Assembly: GCA_014607495.2 (NCBI GenBank)
Contig: CP053148.1
Span: 13,826,001 to 13,890,000 of the forward strand
Length of the DNA: 64,000 bases
Direction: 5' to 3'
Source of the DNA: Carposina sasakii
Taxonomy: Eukaryota > Arthropoda > Insecta > Lepidoptera > Carposinidae
The notes under the pieces were generated by a model. The model did no database searches and was not told the origin of the DNA. It was given only the letters and a program-made list of their open reading frames with translations. Each line of letters opens with the position of its first letter. The first letter of the stretch is position 1. Positions 33,866-45,684 of this stretch are shown piece after piece. The position numbers were made by a program, and so were the translations under genes.

Positions 33866-36140
33866 TCCTACACGTGACGTGATAATATTGTGAACGATAC
33901 AGTTTAAACGGTCAAATTGCCTAATCCAACAGCAGATTACCGAACAACTAATGCCGAATATTGTGAAAACACGGATATTACGTTGAGGTGCGTATAAAAC
34001 ATATATTTTTGGCATTCTTCTCGTACGCGCCGGTACCACTTGAAAATAATAACGATCTAACTCTAGGTTTTTATGAATGTGTTTAACACGTTTCAATGTA
34101 AGTTATATTATACTATTTCACGATAAAAGCATTAAAATGCTTAGTTGTATATGTTCGCCGACACATGCCATATCGTTTCATACCTATAGGTATAAAATAA
34201 CAAGATACCTGACCTTATGATCATCAGTTTTACTGATTGTGTCATAATTATATTTATTACCAATATAAAAACCATTACATAATTAGACAAAAGAAAATCA
34301 TTCTTGATTTTTTTTTATGAAAACCGCTGTATGGTTTGAAGAGGAAATATCAACATAGAAAAAAAAATCGACGTGTCGCCGCTCGATTGACGAATTGGCT
34401 CTACTCGTACATATCACACCAATTGATTTGAGGGCCAAATTTTACTGACAAATATTGAGTCATAGATGTAATTATAAAATTGTGTAATATAAGTAAACAA
34501 AATAGTTGAAACGAGAAGGTGGAAAGTTCAAAACATTGCGATATCCTAGGGACGTCTGTAATTTTGCATTATTTTTTCGTATTGTTAAGTGTAAGTAAGT
34601 GAAATAACAACTAAGATGTTCAGTTAAAGTGTAACAAAACCTCCACGTACACTTATCAAATTCTTATTAATATGAATAGTAAGAGTACGTATTATTTATA
34701 ATATGAAAGTCACATGCCAGTTTGTTTGCCAGTATGTTTCACATGCGGTTAAAGTGCTTTTGCATAAAACGTGCGTTTAAGGAATAAAAATATCCAACGC
34801 GTGAGAAATCGTCTTGAAAGAGCCTGAACTGCAAAATCAAAACAGACTAATAAAATAATTAAAAAGAATAAACAACAAAGAATAATATAGTACAAAATAT
34901 TCGTGATTTATAATTAGCAATGTTTTTTTTGTAAAAAAATAAAACAAGACTGTAAACAATAATAAAATATACCTTAGAGCTTACGATTTAAAATAGTGAT
35001 TTGACAAACATGTACAACCATGGCTGTTAGTATCATCTCAATTCTCTACTTTGGTTGTTGGTTGGCTGTCTTTGCATTCGTACGGCCGCTAAATAACGGC
35101 AACGGTATCCTAGGAAACCATAGCACAGATTATCATGTAGTAGGTTCTAAACTATCATAAGGTATAGCTTAAGTAACTCTGTCCGACTATTACGCCTTCA
35201 CGCCTTAATTACTGAACTCTGAACTGATATTAATGTTTGGAACACGAACGGAGATAGGGTTGACCTTGGGAAATAAGATAACTTATCTGTAATATAAAAA
35301 ATTGGACTTTATCCGCTTAAGCTTCAGAATCTCCGTCAATTCCCGTCCCCGTGAGAATTTCGGGAAAATGCTTCAGAATCTCCGTCAATTCCCCTCCCCG
35401 TGAGAATTTTGGGAAAATGCTATGCTAGTGGATCTATGTCACGTTTCTAGAGATACGAGTAGATACTGTTACGTACATCGCCGGATAGAATGGTCACTTT
35501 CTCATAACGATTTCTCTAAACCTACAGACCCCTAAAGTTTAAACAGCATAGGTTTATATGAATCTATAACGATAACTCTTATCTCTACCGAATAGGAAAA
35601 GGACATATTATTATATGAAGTAATTAATAAAAATGTCAATTTTAAATAGCCCAAATAAGTCGTCGCTCTTGAAAAACAAAGCATTCTCAGAATAATAAGC
35701 AGGAAGCCAATCAAATAAATATCGTTTGAAGTTGCTGAACTTTTTCTTTATACAAAAGTTAATACAAAGTAACCTACATAAACACTCACACGAACGCACT
35801 CTTTATCTCGACAGTGTATAATGTAGGTATAATACTTAAGTACCTACCGATAAAGATTAGATTAGATTCATTTATTGCATGTCACAGGTTATATAGGTGT
35901 TACATGAAATTAAATATAGTAGGTAAAAGTGACGCCCTGTAAGGGCACGACAAACAATAAGACCAAGTAGTGGCCACTTTACTTAAGAATATAATTTTGT
36001 TACAATAGGTACCTATACTTGTAATTCAAATTCAATTCAATTTTCTGTGAATACCTATTTCAATAGCAATACAATTCTCAAATTTAAATTTAAATCTTGA
36101 AGTCTGTCTATTAGGTTATTACTTATTACTTAATGATTTA
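33866..36140. other. Intergenic; small Helitron-like duplication
   Basis: No gene recognised. At 35322-35420 the unit GCTTCAGAATCTCCGTCAAT, continuing into CCCGTGAGAATTTCGGGAAAAT, occurs twice in tandem and is followed by GCTAGTGG near 35425. This resembles the repeat body and CTAG tip of the Helitrons at 42421 and 63103, so it is probably a decayed fragment. Confidence 0.45.
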
Positions 36141-36142
36141 TA

Positions 36143-36402
36143 CAGGGTGTAACAAAAAGGGTATGTTAAGCAAAAAGCTATGTAAATAGCCCACTGTAGA
36201 GAACCTATCCACAAAATTTGAGACCCGAAATCACATGTTTATTTTTCCCGATAGTATGGAGAATTTTTTAATATCTCAGGAATTTTCATACAATCTTGAA
36301 AAATAAAAATGTAATTTCGAGTCTCAAATTTTGGAAATAGGTTCTCTGTAGTGGGCTATTTACATAGCTTTTCGCTTAACATACCCTTTCTGTTACACCC
36401 TG
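36143..36402. mobile_element. 260-bp palindromic MITE with TA duplication
   Basis: The left arm CAGGGTGTAACAAAAAGGGT... (36143-36238) and right arm (36308-36402) are about 95 bases each and almost perfectly inverted, with a central spacer of about 70 bases. TA flanks both ends (36141-36142, 36403-36404). No coding potential. The long arms make it able to fold into a single hairpin of nearly its full length. Confidence 0.9.
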
Positions 36403-37086
36403 TATAAATAATTTCAATTTCTCTATTCAGACAAATTGATAAGTATCATAAATTACAATTTATCATCGAAAAATACCGTTATATTATAGTAACACTTATC
36501 TAAAAGAAAAGATTTCAAATATTTATTAAACATGCAAATTTTGTCCATATTTTTTATATAGTTAGGTAAATGGTAAGTTAAAAAGAAATCTTAAAAACAA
36601 AAATGAAAACATGAAAGGAAAACATAAACAAAGGAGCCAGCTCACTGAACATAAGAATAAAGATAAAGTTTTTATAATCGAACACTACCTGTTCCCCGCG
36701 GCTCCGTTTATATGGACTAATAGAAAAATATGTTTAATTTTTTCAGAAATAAATTTTATGATGTCTTTTAGTTATGTTATGTCTGATTACAGTTAATCTA
36801 TTGTATAAAATAACTTGTCCAGACTGATTGGTTCATCAACGTATCGGGCAAAACTACTGAAGCTAAAACGTGATATTTGTACCGTGGCTTTCTTTTGTGA
36901 CGTTGAAATCCACTAAGAAGGGATTTTCTGAAATTTCCACGGGAATAGAAAATGACAAGAATTCCCAGAGTTAATGTAAACGAAGTCGTGGGCGGCCGCT
37001 AGTCAAACAATAATTGAGCAGGGGATTTATTATAAACAATTTAAACTGAATTATTTCGGTGGTGGAAACCAACCAAATTATACCTA

Positions 37087-37458
37087 CAGGGTGATTTTTG
37101 GTCGTCAACGTTTCCGAAAACTACGGAATCTCCTCATCATCACGATCATTTTTCTCCATGGAAGCATACCTGGGAAGTGTCTGGTTTCCAAAATATTAGG
37201 GTCCAAAGTTGAGTAAATAGACTGCGTTTTTCTGCATAAATGCACATAGACGCGCGTAGCAGGATTTTTTCTTAAAATAATTAATATCTGTCTATAAAAA
37301 AACTAACATAAACACTAGACACTATAAATTTCGCACGATCAAGGAATTTAAAATTAAAAAAAAAAAAAAATCCCAGCATTTTTTTTGGCATAAACTTACT
37401 TTATTTCATGTATAGAATACGTACCCTTTGTTAAAGGTGGTCACAAAAAAACATCCTG
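37087..37458 (+). mobile_element. MITE family E, copy 2 (full length, 372 bp)
   Basis: Begins CAGGGTGATTTTTGGTCG and ends CACAAAAAAACATCCTG; the tips are imperfect inverted repeats (CAGGGTG / CAGGATG). TA is present on both sides. Copies lie at the window start and, in reverse, at 42001-42370. Non-coding. Confidence 0.87.
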
Positions 37459-38781
37459 TATAGTCGATCCGCTACATGCAGCGTAGAGCGACATCTCGCC
37501 CCTAGCATGTCATTTTCACTATGAGAGTATGCAGACATTACTTTAGCATGTAGTGTTTAGATGCCTTTACATGTGTAGGTGGAATTTCGGCGGTAGTTAT
37601 TAAGGTGACTCCGTGCTCAATAATAATTCCAAAACGTATGTACCTACTTCGAAACTTTTACGCCTAAACCTAAACTTAGAATAACTGTATAAGTTCGCTA
37701 TGTTGTAATACATATAGGTACATTTACCAATGGGGTAGCCAGAGCGTCATAAGGTTTATTCTAGTAAAGCCCCGCATCAATGCAGGTAAAATAAAATAAA
37801 TTGACCGTAAGACTCAATATTTAAAAAATCTGTAACCATACGTTTTTAGAGTATGTTTAGACAAGTCTATTGATATAAAAATAAAGCTTAAATCGCTCTG
37901 GTTCGTCTGTAAAATGAACAAATCTGATTTCAAAGAGATATCTTTAACATCATTTTTTATCGTAAAAAAGTCTATGAATTGTGTTTCTGCAACTACAGAA
38001 AGTGAGACAAGATAGTTCGATCATAAAATATAATTCGATCATAAAATATCGCTTCCCTATGTTTTCTAATAGCTGAGGAAAATCTTTATAAGTAACACCA
38101 ATATTACCGATTTGTCGTCTTAATAGCTACCTACATTACAGGTAATCTAATAAGAAGCAGAGCCTGAAATTTATAAACATGAAATTTATTCTTTGAATGG
38201 TCATCATCACTTTACACCCCGATCAATCTATGTTGGAATAACAAGAAGTACTTCCAGATCACCTTGTTTTTATATAAACATTGAGTAAGATTTCTTTGCT
38301 CCCGTTTTATAAACACAGTAATGAAATTACAAGGCATCAATTAGTCTTGTACATGTTTTGTTCCCGTGAGGCTGTGACTATGTCCACATCTCATTAAGGT
38401 CCTGACAGTCAGCCATATTTTCTCTTAAAGTAGTAGATATATAGAAAAATATTTAGAATACTATATTGATGCTTCTAATATCTGTAATACAAGACTAGGA
38501 ACCCTAGAACTAGAATATAATCGATGGCAGTTAGTAAGTACGGTATTGTCGGTATTGTACGAGTATGTCTCGAGATAAATATGAGACGAGATGCTTGAAG
38601 AAATTCGAAACGGCTGGGCAGATAGTGATCACACAAATAGATAAACATTTTCACATAATATCACAAACAACATTGTAACCCTAGCTATCACAGCAGAGTA
38701 ATACTGAAACTATATGAAACAATATTTTTGTCTAACAATCAAATTCAGATCTCGTGAATTACATTCGCACTAGCAATATTC
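37459..38781. other. Intergenic, no gene seen
   Basis: Includes TTCTAGTAAAGCCCCGCATC near 37758, related to the repeat found around gene B's first exon (55780-55815). A short duplicate TTCGATCATAAAATAT occurs near 38018 and 38038. No gene. Confidence 0.4.
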
Positions 38782-38786
38782 CTTAC

Positions 38787-38816
38787 TGTTGGAACTTTTT
38801 GTAAGGATCTCTGTAG
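38787..38816 (+). repeat. 5' LTR remnant (30 bp)
   Basis: Identical to the first 30 bases of the 3' LTR. It stops after GATCTCTGTAG, where the 3' LTR would continue GTAAAC. Confidence 0.93.
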
Positions 38817-41626
38817 TTTGTTCGCAGCCAGGTTGCGTTTTACATCAAGGGACAGATTCTCAGATGCAGAAGGTGCTGTCTCCGGAGCCCCAGAAAACTC
38901 TAGCAACTGCAGGTGCGAATAGCGTGATTTCGCAGCAGGTCTGGCATCGTAGACTGGGTCATCTTAATTCGAGATCTATGTATATATTATCTAAAGGTAT
39001 GTGTACAGGAATTATTTTTGATAGAACAGATTTTCAGACATGTATAGCTTGTGTGGAAGGTAAACAGAGTCGACTTAGTTTCCCGAGGAAGTCCATGTCC
39101 AGAGCTACCGAGTTGTTAGGACTTGTTCATACAGATCTGTGTGGTCCTATGTCTGTAGAATCGTTTGGTGGGTCAAAATACTTTCTGTTGTTTATAGATG
39201 ATTTTACCAGAAAAACTTTTGTCTATTTTCTTAAAAAGAAATGTGAAGTTTTTGACAACTTCAAACATTTCAAGGCATTAGTTGAAAAACAAACTAATAA
39301 ACAAATAAAAATATTACGCAGCGATAATGGGGGTGAATACGTTAATTCACAGTTTAGAACTTTTCTGAAGGACCAGGGCATCCGGCATCAGACGACAGTT
39401 CCATACTCTCCTGCTCAAAATGGAGTTGCGGAACGTGCTAACCGAACGATCGTCGAAAAGGCTAGGAGTATGTTGCAAGATGCAAGTTTAGATAGGCGTT
39501 TTTGGGCTGAAGCTGTAAATACAGCGGTTTATCTCAAGAGTAGATCGCCATCTAAAGCCATCCCTGGAGAAACCCCTAAAGGTAAGTGGTCAAATAAAAC
39601 TATTGATCTGAGTCATTTGCGAACTTTTGGTTGTGTTGCTTTTGTGTATAAAGAGAATCGCAAGAAATTAGATTCTAAGAGCAAACCGTGTATATTTGTA
39701 GGTTATTGTACAGAGAGTAAAGGATATAGGTTAATAGATCCTTCTAATACTTCCAATTGTATAATAGCTAGGAATGTTACTTTTATTGAGAACCGCTTCT
39801 ATGTACAGCAAAAAGTAACTGAGAATGTAAGACAGGGAGACGACATCATTTATGTTTTGGGTAGTGTTCCTGAGCCCACTAGTCGTGGTGTGCATGGTGC
39901 TGATTTAAATATTACTGAACGATTGTCACCTAGTGGGGAACATCTCAATGAATCTGAAGAGGATAGTAATTTAGATACCTCAGATGTCTCATATGTCCCG
40001 TCGTCACCTAACTCTACTGATACCGAATGTTTCAGTGCTGAAGATGCAGACACGTCGGAATCTGCATGCATGACGAAACTAACTGGCAGCGATGAACCTA
40101 CTTTGTCAGAAGCAATGAATGGGCCGGAAGCAAAGTATTGGAGATCAGCAATGGAAGAGGAATACCAATCATTCATTGAAAATAAGTGTTGGACTCTTGC
40201 TGATTCCAATAAGGACCAGAAGCCTATTCCGTGCAAATGGATATTCAAGAAGAAACGAGGTTTGAACAATGAGCTGTTGAGATATAAAGCTCGTCTAGTA
40301 GCTAAAGGTTATAATCAAAAATATGGTCTAGATTATGAAGAAACCTTTTCGCCTGTGGTAAGACATTCTACCATACGATGTCTTTTTGCCATAGCTGCTG
40401 AGTATAATATGTGTATAGAACATTTAGATGTAAAGACTGCATTCCTTAACGGAGATTTGGAGGAAACAGTTTTTATGGAGCAACCAGAGGGTTTTAAGAT
40501 AAAAGGCAGTGAAGATAAAATATTCAAACTCAATAAAGCCATATATGGTTTGAAGCAAGCATCTAGATCGTGGTATATGAAGATTAATGATGTGTTGCAG
40601 AGGAAGCTAAAGTTTAAGAATTTGTCTTCAGAACCTTGTGTGTATTTTTTGAAAAGAGATGACGAGATAATTATTATCGCTTTGTATGTCGATGATATAA
40701 TGTTGTTTTCGATGCCTAACTCCAAAGTAAAGAAAGATGTCAAGGAACAACTCATGAAGGAGTTTGATATGAAGGATTTGGGTGAAGCACATCATCTTCT
40801 TGGCATGCGTGTTAGAAGAAAGGATAATAATTTATATCTCGATCAATCGAGCTATATCCAACGTATCTTAGAACGCTTCAACATGAAGGATTGTAAGCCG
40901 GCAAGGACACCTATGGAAACAAAGTTGAAACTGGCCAAAGCTGATACTACAAAAGAGAGTTTGCAATATAGAAACTTGATAGGTTGCTTGATGTATGTTT
41001 CAGTTTGTACGAGACCGGACATCGCATATGCTGTAAGTACGCTAAGCCAATTTAACAACTGCTATGATGAGAGTCATTGGAAAGCAGCCAAAAGAGTATT
41101 GCGATATTTAAAAGGTACCGTGGATTATTGCTTATCTTTCCATGGAGGTGGTTTGAATATGGCTGGCTATGTGGATGCTGATTGGGCCAGTAATGAGGTA
41201 GATCGTAGATCATATACTGGTTACATTTTCAAAATAGGGAATTCTGTAGTGTCGTGGGAGAGTAGGAAACAAAAAACTATTGCCCTCTCCAGCACCGAAG
41301 CAGAGTATATGGCCATCTCTGATTCTTGTAAGGAGGCTCTTTTTATACGGACCTTGCTACATGAATTATTTGGCTTATATGTTGATATTAGTATTTATAA
41401 TGACAGTCAGTCTGCTCATAAATTGTGTACTAATTCTATGTTCCATTCTAGAACGAAACACATAGATGTAAGACATCATTTCGTTCGTGATGTGATTGCA
41501 AATAAGATGTTAGATATCAAGTATATGGCAACAGACAAAATGCCAGCTGATTTTCTAACAAAGGCTGTTAGTATGGAAAGACACGACTCGTTTGTGAAAG
41601 AGTTAGGGTTGTCAATGTACTGTTAG
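38789..41626 (+). CDS. pol: Truncated Copia pol: integrase, reverse transcriptase, RNase H
   Basis: A single frame of 945 codons runs from inside the 5' LTR remnant to TAG at 41624. No ATG opens it; the first ATG is at 38864 (residue 26). Order: pre-integrase zinc site H53-x4-H58-x26-C85-x2-C88; integrase core D116 (HTD), D179 (RSDNGGEY), E215 (NGVAERANR), a DD35E spacing; a serine/acid-rich linker (about 350-430); reverse transcriptase with WIFKKKR, D547 (HLDVKT) and YVDD (633-636); RNase H with D796 (VDADWAS), E837 (SSTEAEYMA), D872 (YNDSQSA) and the closing HIDVRHHFVRD and ADFLTK motifs. Integrase before RT is the Ty1/Copia order. Gag and protease, normally fused upstream, are missing. All visible catalytic residues are intact, so the truncation is recent or the copy was mobilised in trans. 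Confidence 0.93.
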   Translation: MELFVRISVVCSQPGCVLHQGTDSQMQKVLSPEPQKTLATAGANSVISQQVWHRRLGHLNSRSMYILSKGMCTGIIFDRTDFQTCIACVEGKQSRLSFPRKSMSRATELLGLVHTDLCGPMSVESFGGSKYFLLFIDDFTRKTFVYFLKKKCEVFDNFKHFKALVEKQTNKQIKILRSDNGGEYVNSQFRTFLKDQGIRHQTTVPYSPAQNGVAERANRTIVEKARSMLQDASLDRRFWAEAVNTAVYLKSRSPSKAIPGETPKGKWSNKTIDLSHLRTFGCVAFVYKENRKKLDSKSKPCIFVGYCTESKGYRLIDPSNTSNCIIARNVTFIENRFYVQQKVTENVRQGDDIIYVLGSVPEPTSRGVHGADLNITERLSPSGEHLNESEEDSNLDTSDVSYVPSSPNSTDTECFSAEDADTSESACMTKLTGSDEPTLSEAMNGPEAKYWRSAMEEEYQSFIENKCWTLADSNKDQKPIPCKWIFKKKRGLNNELLRYKARLVAKGYNQKYGLDYEETFSPVVRHSTIRCLFAIAAEYNMCIEHLDVKTAFLNGDLEETVFMEQPEGFKIKGSEDKIFKLNKAIYGLKQASRSWYMKINDVLQRKLKFKNLSSEPCVYFLKRDDEIIIIALYVDDIMLFSMPNSKVKKDVKEQLMKEFDMKDLGEAHHLLGMRVRRKDNNLYLDQSSYIQRILERFNMKDCKPARTPMETKLKLAKADTTKESLQYRNLIGCLMYVSVCTRPDIAYAVSTLSQFNNCYDESHWKAAKRVLRYLKGTVDYCLSFHGGGLNMAGYVDADWASNEVDRRSYTGYIFKIGNSVVSWESRKQKTIALSSTEAEYMAISDSCKEALFIRTLLHELFGLYVDISIYNDSQSAHKLCTNSMFHSRTKHIDVRHHFVRDVIANKMLDIKYMATDKMPADFLTKAVSMERHDSFVKELGLSMYC

Positions 41627-41709
41627 GGTTTTGTTTTGATACTTGTTATGGTTATATGTTTTGTGCATTGATAATGAGAACTGTTAGATTATCTTTGTTT
41701 AAGGGACAG

Positions 41710-41845
41710 TGTTGGAACTTTTTGTAAGGATCTCTGTAGGTAAACTAAGCTAATAAGGTTTTCTGTATCAATCACTGTCTTAGCTTTTGTTCTCCCGTGT
41801 GTTGGACACATGGTTTTTCCCTGAATAAATTCCTTAAAACCAACA
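41710..41845 (+). repeat. Copia 3' LTR (136 bp)
   Basis: Starts TGTTGG and ends CCAACA (6-bp inverted tips). It contains AATAAA at 41824-41829 as a likely polyadenylation signal and is followed directly by the target duplicate CTTAC. It is short for an LTR but within the range of small insect Copia elements. Confidence 0.92.
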
Positions 41846-42000
41846 CTTACAATGTCTCTTCTTGATATGCAATACGAAAGAGTCAGCCGGTCATATTACG
41901 TCCATCCGGAGATACTCAGGAAGCTGATTGTTAAGATTAACTCAATAAACACGCAACTACGCTTTTAAAGTGAACTTTAAAAATAAAAATCAGGTATATA

Positions 42001-42370
42001 CAGGGTGTTTTTTTGTGGCCACCTTTAACGAAGGGTACGTATTCTATACATGAAATAAAGTAAGTTTATGCCAAAAAAAATGCTGGGATTTTTTTTTTTA
42101 AATTTTAAATTCCTTGATCGTGCGAAATTTATAGTGTCTAGTGTTTATGTTCGTTTTTTTATAGACAGATATTAATTATTTTTCGAAAAAAATCCTGCTA
42201 CGCGCGTCTATGTGCATTTATGCAGAAAAACGCAGTCTATTTACTCAACTTTGGACCCTAATATTTTGGAAACCAGACACTTCCCAGGTATGCTTCCATG
42301 GAGAAAAATGATCGTGATGATGAGGAGATTCCGTAGTTTTCGGGAACGTTGACGACCAAAAATCATCCTG
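42001..42370 (-). mobile_element. MITE family E, copy 3 (full length, 370 bp)
   Basis: Reverse-oriented relative to 37087-37458, from CAGGGTGTTTTTTTGTGGCC to AATCATCCTG, with TA on both sides. Together with copy 2 it brackets the Copia insertion as inverted copies. Confidence 0.87.
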
Positions 42371-42420
42371 TATACATGTATGGGAAGATGCAAAGATTCT
42401 TATTTGCAAGTTATTATGCA

Positions 42421-44144
42421 CTAGTGGCCCGCCCTCGCTTCGCTTCGGTAAATATCCTCTAAAATTTGAAATTCCCGTTTGTCCCGTTCCCGTGGTAATT
42501 TCGGGAAATATATTCTCAGTGCTTCCTCACACTCTCTAACGAATATACATGCCCGATTTCTGCTCTCTACTGAATATACCTGTCATATTTCATCATTATG
42601 TGTCAAGTGATTTGCGTAAAAATTGGGAATTCCCGTTTGTCTCGTTCCCGTGGGAATATCGGGAAACCCGTTCTTAGTGCTTCCTCGCACTTTCTAACGA
42701 ATATACATGCCCGATTTCTGCTTAGTATTTATAGCGGTTTTCGTAAAAAATCGAATTTCCGTTTGTCCCGTTCAGGTGGAAATATCGAGAAATACGTTCT
42801 CAGTGCCTCCTCACACTCCCTACCAAATTTCATCATTATATTGTTTCAAATGGTTTTCGTTAAAATTGGGAATTCCCGTTTATCCAGTTCCCGTGGGAAT
42901 AACGGGAAATCTATTCTTTGCGCTCCCTAGCAGTCCCTAATGAACATACATCTTCGATTTCAACTTCATATGTATAACGGTTTCCTAAAAAAAATTGTAT
43001 TCCACTTTGTTCCGTTCCGGTGGGAATTTCGGGAAATATGTTATCAGTTCTTTCTTACACTCTCTACCGAATATACCGTTCATATTTCATCTCTATATGT
43101 CATGTGGTTTTCGTAAAAACTTGAAATTACTGTTTGTGCCGTTCCAATGGGAATTTCGGGAAACCCGTTCTTAATGGTCATTTACACCCCCTAACAAACA
43201 TACACACCAAATTTCATTTCTGTACGTCAAACGGTTTATTTTTATACTTATTGAATAAGCTTTTGTTCCGGTACAGTGAAAATTTCGGTAAAAATTTGGA
43301 ATTCCCGTCTGCCCAGTTCCCATGGGAATTTTGGGAATTCCGTCCGTACTCTCTTACACCCCCTAACGAAAAAAAACACCAAAAGGGAGTGTAATTTACT
43401 TGTGAAATTTAAATTCATATGTATGTGCCCGTTTCTTCGTGGGGTCATGAAGGTATGTTGTTTTTTTTTGACAAATTTTACACTCATTAGTGAGGATTTC
43501 CCCGACGTTTCCATTCATCATCGTTATCATCCATCATAAATTCAGAAATCATTAGTACTAAAAACAATGGCTGTATGGATGCTGTATTCCTCATGCTCTT
43601 TCTTCGGGATAAACCAAACAAAAAAAAACACATTTCGTCTGTCATGTTGTGTCATGTCACCTGTACGTCACAGAATAATAAATTCCCAGAACCCGTGATC
43701 ACGCATACTTTGGAAGCAACTTTTTAGTATGTCAAATTTTTACAACCTATTTACTGTATCTAAAAAACTGTTAATATTTATCGATTTGGCAACAATCGGC
43801 GGGTAAGAAGAGAGGAAGATACGGGATTTTTTACTCGTTTTTGCTTCACTACCCGGAACACATCTGTCATTGATGACTCCTTCTGGGGACTTGTTATTCT
43901 ATGGTGTATGTCAAACTTATACCTCCATGCGTCAAATGGTAAAAAAATATTGTATTTAATTCATATTTATTCCAGCCCAGTGGAAATTATGCGAAACCCT
44001 ATATAGCCTATATTCATACGGGTCCAATAAAGATTCTAACGGTGGTTTTTTTTTTAATCGGTTCAGTAGTTTCGGAGCCTATTCGCTGCAAAAAAACAAA
44101 CAAACAAACAATCAAAGTTTACCTCTTTATAATATTAGTATAGA
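42421..44144 (-). mobile_element. Full-length non-autonomous Helitron, 1724 bp
   Basis: Read on the reverse strand it starts TCTATACTAATATTATAAAG (to 44144) and ends GCGAGGGCGGGCCACTAG (at 42421). It has the 5' TC and 3' CTAG expected of Helitrons and lies between A and T without target duplication. The CTAG tip is preceded by a GC-rich tract. The body has about eight diverged tandem units spaced near 125 bases, each marked by TTCCCGTGGGAATTTCGGGA-like text. No Rep/helicase frame is present, so movement must be in trans. Confidence 0.85.
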
Positions 44145-44270
44145 TAGTATAGATAAAAAATATACCTTCCTAGTCTACCACCACCAATTATTTGCAAGTT
44201 ATTAGATTAATACTTTTTAGTCGCTTGTTAGGTCCCCGGGATTTTCTATGCTTTGATTGCATTTTTGTGG

Positions 44271-44345
44271 TCTCCTCTGTTGATCCTGGCTTACAGGAGT
44301 TGCAGAGGCGGGAATGAGTGCTGGGCCAATCTCGGTAAGATATTA
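44271..44345 (+). repeat. Interspersed repeat shared with 19553-19625
   Basis: CTCTGTTGATCCTGGCTTAC followed by GGAGTTGCAGAGGCGGGAATGAGTG; about 85-90 % alike to the other copy by eye. Class unknown. Confidence 0.55.
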
Positions 44346-44460
44346 GATACGAATAAGAAAAGTAAACCACCAATTGAAATACAAGGTAGATTTTATATTA
44401 TATTCGTACATTTCTACTGATTTACAACTCGATAGTTGATCATCGAAAAACTATCATTGG

Positions 44461-44725
44461 GTTGCCCCGCGTGGTGCCGGTAGAGTAGAATTTGTACCAC
44501 CCCATGTCTGCCCGTGGATATCGTACGAGGCGATTAAGGGTTTCCGGGAGGTGGGCAGCAGCGCCCCCCGTGTTGACAACATAGTCCAAAATACATACTG
44601 CGGTCACCAACCCGCCTGCCCAGCGTGGTGACTATTGTCAAATACCCCCCATGGCAGTCTTGTGGCGTGCCCTGGGGAAGGCCTACGTCCAGCAGTGGAC
44701 TGCAATAGGCTGATGATGATGATAG
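44461..44725 (+). mobile_element. LINE-tailed short element with GATGATGAT end
   Basis: The body (GTTGCCCCGCGTGGTGCCGG ...) ends in GGAAGGCCTACGTCCAGCAG, then TGGACTGCAATAGGCTGATGATGATGAT. The tail is the same as that of the LINE remnant at 27300-27350. It is either a 5'-truncated LINE or a SINE borrowing the LINE tail; no pol III boxes were found. Confidence 0.6.
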
Positions 44726-45684
44726 TTTTTGTTCGCAGATCGTAAATTAAATCTACGCTTTTCATACAAAATTTAGCATCAAATACGTAATCTATCTTGA
44801 TCTCTAATATTGCAAAATTTCTTATTTTAGCTATTTTTCCATAAGTTCCGTTTTATTTATACAAGCACAATATGGACTAGCGTAAGTTTTTTAGTCTGAA
44901 ATAAAAACTATTACTATTATTACTAAAGGGTTTTCAAAATGCTAACAAATGCCCTATGAATTTGATCTTCATCTCTAGGACTACAATTGGTAATTGATTC
45001 GTAGAATATTTAGCGGTCACCTAAATCTGTCATTGTGGATTTGAAACCAACGTGTGCAAAGAATATACTTACTCTCTAACGAATGTTGTTAATTAGTGAT
45101 TAATGTTAGGTAATGTAATTTGAAGGGTCGCTACAGAATTCACGTACTAATGCTAATTATGTTATTGATAGTCAAACACAGTGGACTACACATTACCTTA
45201 TACACATTGTATTTCAATCATAAGTTTTGGACTTTGATAAGTATTATTCTATATTATTACTAGAATTATGTAAAACATAAGTTTAAGAGCAGAATAGTTG
45301 ACTAAACGTAAACCAGCCACTTAAGGTACTTTTAAATTTTATTAGGTAAATCTCAAGAGTCTTAAAGGCAAGCAATATTTATTGCGACAAGCAAAAAATA
45401 ATAATTTAACAAATTATAAGAGAAGAGATTTTATCGGTAAAAATATTTTATCTAGGGTCATGTTAAAAGAAAGTTACAATTTCATTGGACCTTTGTACCA
45501 AGACGTTTGAATGTTCAACGTCTGATAGTTCTCATAATTCGACACGTAGAGTAATTAACCCGAACCTGCGGGTCACTGGTAAAGCTAATGTAACCTAATT
45601 AATGACGAGTGTCGAAATGTCGTCGCAAATTACAAGGCGAATACAGTTATAAAGGATGTGTTTGTTGACTTGCAGTTCCCGCAT
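44726..45684. other. Intergenic, no gene seen
   Basis: No feature recognised. Confidence 0.4.

Larger units (their letters stand above)
38787..41845 (+). mobile_element. Copia LTR retrotransposon with deleted 5' LTR and gag
   Basis: The element begins TGTTGGAAC and ends ACCAACA, and is flanked by the 5-bp duplication CTTAC (38782-38786 and 41846-41850), so both outer ends are original. The 3' LTR is 136 bp (41710-41845). Only the first 30 bases of the 5' LTR remain (38787-38816); the sequence then jumps directly into pol. The rest of the 5' LTR, the primer-binding site, gag and protease are missing. A purine-rich tract AAGGGACAG (41701-41709) precedes the 3' LTR. The copy cannot be autonomous. 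Confidence 0.95.

Noticed and set aside
39850..41058. Reverse-strand open frames inside Copia pol
   Set aside because: Shadow frames opposite an intact pol reading frame.
43134..43539. Overlapping frames on both strands inside the Helitron at 42421-44144
   Set aside because: They come from the repeated TTCCCGT...GGGAATT units, not from a Rep/helicase gene.
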